The notes under the pieces: generated by a model | Seen by the model: the letters and a program-made list of their open reading frames with translations, nothing else | Told to the model about the DNA's origin: nothing | Databases searched by the model: none | Assembly (NCBI GenBank): GCA_015501585.1 | Contig: JADNRY010000001.1 | Coordinates: 682,001-746,000, forward strand | Length of the DNA: 64,000 bases | DNA from: Rhodocollybia butyracea | Lineage: Eukaryota; Basidiomycota; Agaricomycetes; Agaricales; Omphalotaceae | Direction of reading: 5' to 3' | Shown: positions 12,301 through 21,562 of the stretch, one piece after another | Layout: every line of letters starts with the position of its first letter | How positions within the stretch are numbered: position 1 is the first letter of the stretch | Position numbers and translations under genes: made by a program

Positions 12301-13543
12301 TACTTGGCAAAGCGATGTACGAAGGTAACAACTGTCTTCTTTCGCCATCCACATTAAACTCAACGCTCAACCAAGGTATCCTGGTCGACGTCGCTTTTGC
12401 GGGCTTCTTTTTGGCCAAGGTATAATCAACTTTCGAACCTGTAAATATATCTAACTTGGATGGATCCATTAACAGTGGCTTGGCCGGCAATCATTTCTAG
12501 ATGACCTTGCATCGCTAGATCCTGAAGTATACAAAGGCCTGGTCTTCCTCAAGCATCATACCGGCAATTTCGAAGATCTGAGCTTAAACTTCACAGTCGA
12601 AGTGGAAGGTGCGTCTTATTCACAGCGCATATTACTCATCTTAACGTTTTTTGTTAGAATTTGGCACGACGCGAACCATCGATTTGCTCCGCAACGGTTC
12701 CAATATTCCTGTGACCAAAGAGAACCGTTTGCAGTATATCTACTTGGTTTGTCACTTCAAACTGAGCAAGCAGATCAAGCTCCAGAGTGAAGCATTCTTC
12801 GAAGGTCTTTCTGAAATGATTGATCCCAAGTGGATTCGGTGAGCGCATATGTTAAAGTTTTTTTCAAGTGGTCGGAATGTCGCCCAATTTCCGTCCAACA
12901 GCGAGCTTGCTATCATTTAGTAATCTCGGAATTGATTATCATTGTTCTCCAGTTCCGCCGGCATTTACTGAATTTTCGTCGCTTTCTCAGAATGTTCAAT
13001 CAACAAGAGCTCCAGATTCTATTGGGTGGTGTCAATTCACCTATCGATCTAGATGATCTCAAAGCTCATACTAACTACGGCGGACTATACTCGTCATCGG
13101 AGCCTACTATCGTCGCATTCTGGAACGTGAGTCCATGAAATAATAGCGGTTCGAGTAACCTCTTGACCAGATGTTTGCAGGTCGTGAACGCTTTTGATCA
13201 GGAACAGCGGAGAGCCCTTCTTCGTTTTGTGACGAGTTGCAGCAGACCGCCATTACTGTAAGACCTTTACCTACTGCTGCGTGCACATGCTTAGTAGATA
13301 AACTCCACAGAGGTTTCAAGGAGCTCGTGCCCAATTTCGCCATTCGAGACTCGGGTGGTGATCAGAATCGCCTTCCCACTTCAAGTACGTGCGTCAACTT
13401 ATTGAAGGTGAGCTCTTGACACGGCCCAAGATATGGTAGGTAATTTATTCTTGCATTAGCTTCCTCGCTATACAAATGAGCGGATATTACGCACAAAGTT
13501 ATTACAAGCCATCACCTCCAATGCTGGCTTTGATCTTTCTTGA
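9339..13543 (+). CDS. HUL5: HECT E3 ubiquitin ligase, UBE3C/Hul5 type
   Basis: Ubiquitin-protein ligase of the Hul5/UBE3C group, which extends ubiquitin chains on proteasome-associated and misfolded proteins. The ATG at 9339 has A at -3 and opens the characteristic N-terminus (MLPLFDADRRRRQINLGG), with an IQ-like motif at about residues 50-65 (VKIQAWWRGTNEQRR). The C-terminal HECT domain is spread over several exons: RRGSVAQDGFDHL, NPIQIVFVDQWGQEE, AGIDGGGVFKEF, FDTDRGLW. The catalytic cysteine lies in LPTSSTCVNLLK (codon 13390-13392), and the protein ends LPRYTNERILRTKLL...NAGFDLS, as HECT ligases do. Introns after about 11.7 kb are 40-60 nt. The frame moves by one base near 9908 with no obvious intron, so one indel is suspected there. 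Confidence 0.9.
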
Positions 13544-14175
13544 GCTATTCTCTTCCCTTGTTCCATCGCTGTGTACGACAATCTTGTAGATGAATGGCAT
13601 ACTGTTTTTGATATGATAGGAGAGCCAAAGCAATAAATATCGTCGGAGATCTCACGCTCGCCCAGTCCCAGTATCCCCTAGTATCTCTAACTTGTAGACT
13701 AGACAAATAAACCACGTTGAATATTGACGGTACCCGGTGTACACAGCGAGTCCAATCACTTTCCCCGCATACAGACTGCTCACGCAGGCATTGGTGGGCT
13801 CAGAGACCAGAGAACCAGGGGAATGTATTGAAGGCGCAGAAAAGAACATGAGCCCAATTGAAAAAATCACCAACGACAAAGATTTGGTATAGAGATTACG
13901 TAGGTTCGGCAATGAAATCAATGGAAGCCTCAGCAGAGCTCGCAGTATGAAACTTTAATTTCTTGTCGAATTCAGTGTCGAACGTTTACAATGACACCTC
14001 ACAGTCCTCCCATGCCTTAGCTGGACGTGAGATATTAATAGTCCGAGTCGTTGGACAGGGCTACAACTCCCAAACTCGTGTGGAAGGCACCTCCAGAATT
14101 TTTTACCGTGTCCTCGTATTAATGGAGAGCCTAGGAAATGAATGTGCCCTGATGTCCTTCTAGTTACTATTCACC

Positions 14176-14760
14176 TGAATCGCGCGCATATGCATGGCGT
14201 TCCCCGATAGTGGCTGGTCTAATTATCAGCCACGGTCAACGGTCACTGTGGTCCATGGTGATTCAGGTGCGATTCACAACATCAAAATCGGCTTTAAAAC
14301 GCGATTCAACTTTGACCAACCCCATACGTACAAAGTTTGATTCATAAGGACGACCCATTTACCGATTCTGAAGCACAAGCTCAAGTCCGCGGTTGATATG
14401 CTTGATGGACCGAACTCGACAGTCACAATGTCGGGCTGGATAACGAAGGCAGCATGTTGCAGTTGCTCAATGCCCAAGGTAATGTACTCTAGAATTTGGC
14501 TATAGATTACGTTCAAGTAGATTGTTACTTTGCACTTTCTTGATGAAGTACCCTGTTCTGTGAAGGGAAGAGGAAGACCCAGACGTGACGAACAGTGAGC
14601 CCAGGCAGTATGCATTATGGTGGCGTCAATTGATCAGTTAACAGTTTATCGAAACGCCGATTGAACGCGATTCAGCAGCTCCAGAGTTGGTTCACTTTGG
14701 CCTTGGCCGTGATTCAGTGACTGAATCCATTTACTGAATCGCAATATAGACCGTGGCTAT
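14176..14760. repeat. Cluster of GCGATTCA motifs with a flanking short inverted repeat
   Basis: The octamer GCGATTCA (or its complement) occurs exactly at 14176-14183, 14269-14276, 14301-14308, 14667-14674 and 14735-14742, with several near-matches. AGCCACGGTC near 14228-14237 is matched in inverted orientation by GACCGTGGCT near 14750-14759. Repeated subterminal motifs next to an inverted repeat are typical of non-autonomous DNA transposons. No clear target-site duplication was found, so this may be a degraded MITE. Confidence 0.4.
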
Positions 14761-15095
14761 TCATGTTTCTTCTATCAGTTTTGCTGATTATGATCTGAAA
14801 TAATTGCCTTATAGGGCAACTCCTACCTCATAGGTACATAGCAACTTTAGGTTATAAGTACAAGTTGATAAAAGACCGAGATGCCGAGAGCGACTTATCT
14901 CCTCGGCCTTGAGGTCGGAACGCTTAATTCACCTAGGCCCGTTCGAGGCTGCCGTCTTTCATTTCTCGAGGTTCTGTTGTTGTATGCCACCTCGTTGCAG
15001 GGTTAAGTCATTCGAGACATCTCCACCGCGGAACAACTGAACAATTCTACAATAGACATATATCGTACCTTTCGAATTTCTGTTTTTTCTACTAG

Positions 15096-15104
15096 TATAA
15101 AATA
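15096..15104 (+). promoter_or_regulatory. Possible TATA box of the ICMT gene
   Basis: TATAAAATA lies about 42 bp upstream of the ATG at 15146. Position and sequence fit a core promoter element; transcription start not determined. Confidence 0.35.
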
Positions 15105-15145
15105 AATCGCGTTCCTTTTCTAAGTTGTTCCCCCCGAAATCCCAG

Positions 15146-15903
15146 ATGTCTCTTATCAGAGTGTCGCTCGTAATAATCCAAGCCCTCGCCAATCATTGGG
15201 CATTCACTTCTCCTAACCCCACGCAAGAGAAGAGCCGATATCACACAGAAGAGCCTTACATCCTTCAGATTGCTCCCCTGATTTTCAAGGTAAAATCTTT
15301 ATTGTGTGTGTGTCGCCCTTGAAGAGTGCTCAACGCCCAAACATCCAGACACATATGAGAATTCTATGGATCTGTGGCTTCTTCGAAATCCTATACTACT
15401 TCAGTACTACAGTATCATTGTCATCAGTCTCACCCATCGCCTCCGCCATTGTCTGTCCATATACCAGCGAGCCTCGAATCCACACATCTTCGATGTTTCT
15501 TATTGGAATAATTGCCGTGCTTTTAGGCTCCTATATACGTCTTGATTGTTTCAAGACTCTAGGAAAACTCTTCACATTTGACCTCACTATTCATCCCGAA
15601 CATCAACTGGTAACAAGCCGCTTTTACTCGTATGTCCGCCACCCTTCATATACTGGGTCAATGCTTCTCGTCGCCGGACTTGCGTTTTCGCACCTCACGA
15701 AAGGCAGTTGGCTCACAGAATGTGGACCTTTGCGGCCTTCTGGTAGTGCAATCGTTGTTTGGGCCGCATGGTGGGCCTGGACGCTAGCTGTTGGGATTAG
15801 TCGTGCGGACGCTGAGGACAAGCAAATGCGGAAACTCTTCCCTGAAGAGTGGGAGAAATACGCTACCAACGTGCCCTGGTGGTTCTTCCCGGGATTAGCA
15901 TAA
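15146..15903 (+). CDS. STE14: Protein-S-isoprenylcysteine O-methyltransferase-like (232 aa)
   Basis: Two exons (15146-15289 and 15349-15903) give 233 codons including stop. The protein has several hydrophobic segments and the C-terminal signature of the ICMT/phospholipid-methyltransferase fold: YVRHPSYTGSM, then a Trp-rich membrane segment and a final RADAEDKQMRKLFPEEWEKYA. ICMT methylates the C-terminal farnesyl- or geranylgeranyl-cysteine of CaaX proteins at the ER membrane, including basidiomycete pheromones and Ras/Rho GTPases. Length matches the family (about 240 aa). I chose ATG 15146 as the first in-frame ATG. Mushroom genomes often carry several ICMT paralogs, so orthology to STE14 is not certain. 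Confidence 0.85.
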
Positions 15904-17173
15904 CGCTCCGTGCCATCCCCCGTGCTTTAGAGTCTGAATCGGACAGGTACTTTTACCGATATATCGACGTGCATGTTTCTGGGTACTGACTTAATGCTTC
16001 AGTTTAGATTATGACAAAAGGCAGTGACAATCAAAGGTCCCGACTCCCTTGACAGTTTGCCATTCTCATTTCTCAGAAATAGAATACTTTATTACGTGCC
16101 AAGACAGTAGCTCATAGGTCATAGCTCCACCGAGTTAAAGTCTTACAGTATTTTTGCTTCATGGTATCTATCTAAATCCCTTTTGTGGTATCAGTCGTTT
16201 AAGCAGATCAAGCACCTCCCGTATTTATGCCGAATGTTTGTATTAGAGGAATGAATTCGAGACCTGCAAGATACACTAAGATACATTCTTTTCAAGCTCC
16301 AGCAAACCAGTGAATGGTTCCGCAATTCAACGCACATAAATGCATACGAGAAATTACAGTACGGCTCTCGAGCTCGAAGGCGTGTTGAGCCGCGGAAATA
16401 TCAGCTTGAGCATTGTGATTCTAGAGCATTGTAGAATCACACTCGAGAACTTCGAGCTGAGAAATCTGGTCCTTACCCAAGTTCAGAGCCAAAATTAAAT
16501 CGATCACTAGGAATTTCCCGAGTCTGGGTGAGATAGGTACGAGGGAACAGCCGGTACATGCAATAACTTTCACCAACACCCCATCAGGACAAACGTGAGG
16601 ATCTTGGAAGCAAATTTTAGTTGAGATAGAGTCCAGACAGATTTGACTGGTGGGGAATTGAGAGTGAACCATGTGCATAGTTCTCTTAACATAGTTGTAG
16701 GTTTCGTCACCTAAACTTAAAAGACACCTTTCTTGCTCGTATCAGTACTAGCCTGATTATATAGATATATGTACTGAGATGTTGAGATGATTCTTTGTCC
16801 GCGTGAGACTGAGGCGGTGGTGGTGTTGTTCTTTTCAGAGCGTTCTCCTAACAGTGCAAAATCACGCAGGCCAGGGCGGTCAAAGATCATAGTATAGCTC
16901 ACTGCTCAAAACAAAATCCGAGGGTGCCGGTGAGTCCTCGAGTTGAAGCAGACTTGAAGATGTCCAACGGACGTGGATACAGTGAGAGGAAAAACCTTGA
17001 CGCAGCTGAGAGAAAATTATCGTTAAGTTCAATTCCAGAGCTCATCATGTCAGTTTGGATGGCTCCTTCGACGTACTTATTTGATTTACGGCCCGTTCGA
17101 TGTCGAACACTAAGTTTTTGCATTTTTCCATTTCCTATCTACACATTTCCACGTATACTTTCTTTCTCTGCAG
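15904..17173. other. Intergenic spacer
   Basis: About 1.27 kb between the ICMT stop codon and the 3' end of the convergent GFA-domain gene. Open frames are short and show no domain character; no strong repeat or RNA gene seen. Confidence 0.45.
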
Positions 17174-17835
17174 TTATTCCACAAACATGTTGTTCGCCTT
17201 GTGCCATTCTTCAATTGAGTGGGGTCCATAATTGTCATAGGTTTCCTTCTTGCCTTCTGGAAGCCGAACGTATTGAGGTTTCGAATCGAGTTTAACACAC
17301 ACCATCGTTTCGGGTGGGGGTAAGTCAGGGCTATCAATGGCAGAAGCAAAAGGATGGATGAGTTCGGGCCTGTATGTAGGAAAGTTGAGTGGTCTGTGCG
17401 TCCCGACAATGCATTTAACAACGTGCCAATTTTCATCGTAAAGCCAGAGCATAGAGGAGCATTTAGAGCAAAAGTTCCTTTCTGAAGAGGCAACGGTTTC
17501 GTCCGGCGAGTCCCTGTTAAGGACTGCTTTGTATACCCTGCGGTACCCTAGTTAGCACACTGAGAAAACGAAAGATCTGGAATACAACTTACTTGATATG
17601 CTGTTTGCCTTGCAGGATTTTCAATGTTTCCGAATGCCCCCCGAGATTGATAGAGCCACCTGTCCCTCCAACTTTTCTGCAAATAGAGCACACACAGAGC
17701 TGTCCAAGACGTCAAAACTGTCGAAATCGATGAGCCAAATTGGAAAAGAAAAACCTGGTAGGGAACTGGGGTGCTCGATTGTACAGTAAAGCGTACGGTG
17801 CCACAATGACAACTCCCTTTCAGTTCAACAGGCAT
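17174..17835 (-). CDS. GFA-domain protein (glutathione-dependent formaldehyde-activating enzyme-like, 183 aa)
   Basis: Three exons (17755-17835, 17593-17699, 17174-17537) give exactly 184 codons including stop. The zinc-binding pattern of the GFA/CENP-V fold is present: CHCG at residues 9-12, CSIC shortly after the first junction, and NFCSKC in the last exon, with RKVGGTGGS following the second pair. The family contains glutathione-dependent formaldehyde-activating enzymes, but most fungal members have no assigned reaction, so the substrate is unknown. The C-terminus (LPEGKKETYDNYGPHSIEEWHK) is intact. The gene is on the same strand as, and just outside, the duplicated FMO segment and is not itself duplicated. 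Confidence 0.85.
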
Positions 17836-18135
17836 ATTTCAGTACTGGTACTAGTAGTCAACTCTTGAGAGCTATGAATGCAAATCGTGACATCATTGTT
17901 ACTCAGCGCTAATTACTGTCGGCGCTAATGACTTGAATCACCAGCCGTCCCATCCTCCAATCAAAATTTCAGCTCTCCTACTCCCACCAAAACTTGACTC
18001 ATCCCTGCTAGATTGGTTGAATTTATAGTCGGGGAATTGGCGCGACTGCCAAAAAACGGTTAACTGATAACGACTAACGTGTACGAGGAATGAGTTGACA
18101 GCCGTCTACACAAGTGACAAAAGACATGATTGAAC
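17836..18135. other. Spacer at the edge of the FMO duplication
   Basis: Contains the start of homology between the two FMO segments (from about 17876, clear from 17918). Copy B lacks about 25 bases near 17897-17917. No gene seen. Confidence 0.5.
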
Positions 18136-20341
18136 TTACTCTTCTGCCGGTCCATCAATCTATAAGAGAAGCAGGTAGCATTCAGCACCCAAAATGACAA
18201 TAGCAGAAGTAAAGACAAACCAAACGCCCTCCATAGCTAAGCGCATCGTGATTGAGCCAACCAACAATATATCGAATCATCTCTGTGAGTGCATAAGCCA
18301 CACTCTATCGGGAAGTTCAATCCTTCTTACCTGCCTGCTTCTCCATGTTTAGTGTAACCAAATTCCGTCCGTATTTCCCTCCAGCATCCTTTAGCCTTTG
18401 CCAATGTAAATTCCACATGTGCTGCGCTGACGGTAGTTTCGCTTCACCAGCCCAAACCTTCCCGATGACGACGGCAGCAAACTCGGAATACAGAAATGCA
18501 TCAACGTTCAGGTTGACTAATACGGAGGGCCGCTCATCACCAAGTCAACTGGTATGCCAGATAATAGATACTCACAGTTTATAAACCCAAGCGTCGGTTC
18601 CTCGATGTAAAACAGGTCCATATGCAAGCTTCGAATATGTGTCCCATCCGTAAGAAGTGGCTGCGGTTGCCCACTTCCAACCGGAATGGTCTCATTCGCA
18701 CGGAGAGAGGAATTTTGGTACTGGGGAAAGAAAGGAAGCGTATAACGGAAACCTACATGGAAGTTGAGGTTGGTACCCAAAGTGAACAAACATAATCTGG
18801 CTCACCGGTAGCTAATATTATTCGGTCAAATCCTTGCAAGAGCTATCATGTTGACCTCCTCAATCTTCTATCGTGTGGATGGTAACTCGTAGAGACTTAC
18901 CGTACCGTTGGCCAATTCAATTACCCCCGAACGCATGCCTAGGTCATCATTGCTGGTCAGTCGAGGCAACTCATGGAATGACCTGATCTCCGGCACGATG
19001 GAAACATTCTTTGGGACTCGGGAAAGGTGCATCTTTCTGACTTCGCTCAGAGGGGAGTCGTCTAGTGAAAGATCATAGCATTAGATAATGCGCTTCTCGG
19101 TAAGGCCCACCGCACTAACCTTTCTTTGTTCTGATACTCAAGAATACTTTATTCGCTGTGCCGCTGATATCTTCAGCGATCCCTGCCCCACTCACGGAAC
19201 CACCAATAATCAAAACTGTCTGGTTCACAAACTCATTTCGATGGCGATATTCTCGGGAGTGAGTGACACGTTGTGGATAGAGTTCATCCCATTGCGCGAG
19301 GCCTGGAATGTCGGGAGCATTAGGAGCATTGGAACGTCCTGAAGCAAGTACGACAGCATCGAAATCCTGTTTCAAATGTGTGAGTCTGAGTCCTCGAAAA
19401 TCCTCAAATAACCTCTACTAGCCTCTGCCCACCACCTTATCTTACAAGAACTTTCTTTAGTCTGGATGAACTGTCGTAGAGTAACAGTCCACCCGACCGC
19501 TTCTCCTTCCGTGTTGTAGCGTTTGTCGACTCTCTCGACGCGAGTGTTGTATGAGGCGTTGAGGCTGCCATCATTGCTGTTAACTCCGTGGAGGGAGGCA
19601 AAAGTACGGATATAGCGTTGTACATGGTTGTGAGTTAGCGCTAGAAATGTTGTTAATGCGATCCATAGTCGTAAAATTAACCCTACTCAGTGGAATATAA
19701 TCAGGCCAGGGCAATGCTCTAAACTACAGCATAGATTCAGATCAGTAATCTGCCAAGTATGTCGAATCAAGGAAGACGGATACCTCTTGATTTTGCTACC
19801 AGTGAAGATCATCTAAGATTATGCAGATCATCAGGAGCGTTACGACTCACCTTTGGACCAGTCGACGTTAAGGAGGACCAAATCGGCGTTGGCGCTCGGT
19901 GATCTCTCCTCAGTTCTTCCACCACTTTGGGCTCAAGATCATCGAAAGTTTGTTCATATGGTAATTGTATATCATCGGGGGGAAGATGTGGTCGAAAATC
20001 TGCCTCGGAGATATCCAAGTTTGGCACAGGCGCATGCAAAGGAGTCTCGTCTGTATAGTGCCAATTTCCGCCAGGTACAGAATCTCGTTCAAAGATACGA
20101 ACTTCGAATCCCAGTTGAGTGAGCTCCCGGTACGCAACAAGCCCACTGAGTATTCATAAATAAGTCAAGTTTGGGTTGCGAAGAGGACGTAAATTTACCC
20201 AGCTCCGGCTCCTACTATGGCTACTTTGCGTATCGGCCACTTGAATTGGTACGAGGAAGAATGCTCGTTGTAATAAAGAGGTTCCTGAACGCCACTAGCG
20301 ACGGCAAGAAGCGACAGGAGAAAAATAGTTTGTAGATACAT
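18136..20341 (-). CDS. Flavin-containing monooxygenase, copy A
   Basis: FAD/NADPH-dependent class B monooxygenase of about 560 residues. The N-terminus is hydrophobic (MYLQTIFLLSLLAVASG), a likely signal peptide or ER anchor. Motifs in order: VAIVGAGAGG (FAD Rossmann), GGNWHYTDETP, ALPWPDYIPL, DFDAVVLASGR, YPQRVTHSREYRH (the FMO motif region), GGSVSG (NADPH Rossmann), FDRIILATGFRYTLPFF near the C-terminal half, ending IDGPAEE. About ten small introns, one apparently GC-AG. The NADPH loop reads GSVSGAGIAEDI where copy B has GSVSGTEIAEEI; the acidic residue after SGx, usually D or E, is Gly here, so copy A may bind NADPH poorly. Substrate unknown. All splice ends needed for a full-length product are present. 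Confidence 0.85.
19367..19422 (-). other. Putative GC-AG intron in FMO copy A (56 nt)
   Basis: On the coding strand, removing GCTAGT...ACAG joins WWAE directly to DFDAVVLASG, the expected FMO sequence. No GT donor gives this join. The same-length intron with the same donor exists in copy B. Confidence 0.6.
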
Positions 20342-20376
20342 CTCAGCTGGGGTCCAACATAAGGCATCGCGAAGTA

Positions 20377-20383
20377 ATTTATA
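20377..20383 (-). promoter_or_regulatory. TATA-like box of FMO copy A
   Basis: TATAAAT on the minus strand about 36-42 bp upstream of the ATG at 20341. It is conserved in copy B (28415-28421), and homology between the copies ends at this box. Confidence 0.45.
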
Positions 20384-20474
20384 TTCCAGTAGTCCAACTC
20401 CATTAAGAGTTTTTTTTTTTCAAGTGAAATTCTTTAGGTTTTAGCAATATACGTTGGCGTCGCTTAAAACTTTG

Positions 20475-21040
20475 AGCCTGTTCGGCCACGGATTTGGATT
20501 TGGATTTGAAGATCCAGATATAGTAGCACTGATGGCCATATATTTCCGAACACTCCCAATGTGACCTGATGGAAGGCCATTGTGACAAGGCAATTTAGCA
20601 ATCGCAACAGCGGGCGTTCTGTTCTCTTTTCTGGAGGAATAGCAATGTTTGTTAGAGATTTCCGTGGTATAAGGGCCTAATTACATGTCGAAATGTCTAT
20701 TATGCTTGTCCAATATGTTTTCAAGTCTTTTCAACCAACAGCAAACTTCAGAACTAATGACCCAGAGGTTATAGAGTGTGAGCCAGAGACTTTGCAGAGA
20801 CTTTCTCTTTCTGAGCCAGTAAAAGTAGTAAATAAGCATAATCTATATTGAATCTCTACAGATTACTTCTTCCAGCATAAAGTTGCTGACTTTTTAGAGC
20901 TCTAGCTGCGAAAACATGCAACCAGGAGGTCCCTTCCAGTGGAGCGGAGCATTGTCGGAGCGCCCATGCGTTACTCCCAGTCACCCATCAGTATTAAGTT
21001 ACACTGTACATAATGCAAATCCAAATCGGCCGAACAGGCT
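20475..21040. mobile_element. MITE-like element with terminal inverted repeats (566 bp)
   Basis: The left end AGCCTGTTCGGCC followed by GATTTGGATTTG (20475-20502) is mirrored at the right end by CAAATCCAAATC followed by GGCCGAACAGGCT (21016-21040). The left arm has three extra bases in the middle. The interior has no open frame long enough for a transposase, which suggests a non-autonomous element. I could not identify a certain target-site duplication. Confidence 0.65.
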
Positions 21041-21149
21041 AGCGTGATATCGCCTGATATCGCTGGGCAATAACAGGCAATAACGTACACAAGTATTGGT
21101 AGGTATTGGCAGTGTTGGTAAAGTCACCTGCCCGCCAGCAAAGTCAGTC

Positions 21150-21192
21150 GGCGGGCAGAATTTCGGGACCTGTCCTTAAAAAATGACCTGGC
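21150..21192 (+). repeat. Outer inverted repeat, left arm
   Basis: GGCGGGCA...TGTCCTTAAAAAATGACCTGGC reads toward the transposon. A similar sequence in inverted orientation lies at 25232-25262. The pair suggests that the transposon landed inside an older inverted-repeat element. Confidence 0.45.
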
Positions 21193-21357
21193 ATTAGACT
21201 GTTTGTCGTTGCTTACGGCGGAGTCAGAGGCCCGGGTGGCATAGAGCCAACCGTACCCACCGGCTGAGCAATTGGAACGTCACACAGACTATGTCCATAG
21301 ACGTGATCTCATTGTATGGATTACATTATCCTTCGGAAGCCTTTCGCCGAAGGACTA

Positions 21358-21376
21358 CAGTGCGCACAGGCACTTC
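21358..21376 (+). repeat. Left terminal inverted repeat of the transposon
   Basis: CAGTGCGCACAGGCACTTC, preceded by TA at 21356-21357. Identical over 19 bp to the complement of the right end. Confidence 0.88.
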
Positions 21377-21562
21377 CTCAGCAACCTTCGGAAGACTGAA
21401 TAGAAATTTTTGTGACTTTTTTAAATTTTTTTCTGGAAGAAACCAGGCAAAAGAATGCGATTAACGTTGAGACCGAAAAAGTTCCCACGGTATTTCACTT
21501 TTCTCGCCTCAGATCACCGAAGTTTCGGCCAACTCGTGACTAGTTTTTTTTTCATTTCCACA

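Larger units (their letters stand above)
13544..15145. other. Intergenic spacer with repeat-rich core
   Basis: About 1.6 kb without a convincing gene. The middle carries a cluster of short repeated motifs described separately. The stretch 14820-14960 is GC-richer with short palindromic patches, but it has no tRNA-like cloverleaf that I could complete. Confidence 0.45.
17876..20383 (-). repeat. Duplicated FMO segment, copy A
   Basis: About 2.5 kb that aligns almost base for base in direct orientation with 25938-28421. It covers the whole FMO gene, its 3' flank and about 40 bp upstream of the start codon including a TATA-like box, where similarity ends abruptly. Differences are scattered substitutions and small indels, mostly in introns and flanks. 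Confidence 0.9.
20384..21357. other. Transposon-derived upstream region of FMO copy A
   Basis: No gene. It consists of about 90 bp of unique DNA, the MITE-like element at 20475-21040, and about 315 bp of mostly unrecognised DNA leading to the large transposon, including a 9-bp hairpin arm pair CTGCCCGCC/GGCGGGCAG at 21128-21136 and 21150-21158. Confidence 0.5.

Noticed and set aside
14860..14960. Possible tRNA-like or structured RNA region
   Set aside because: Some GTTCGAGG-like text and short palindromes are present, but no complete cloverleaf with matching acceptor and anticodon arms could be drawn.
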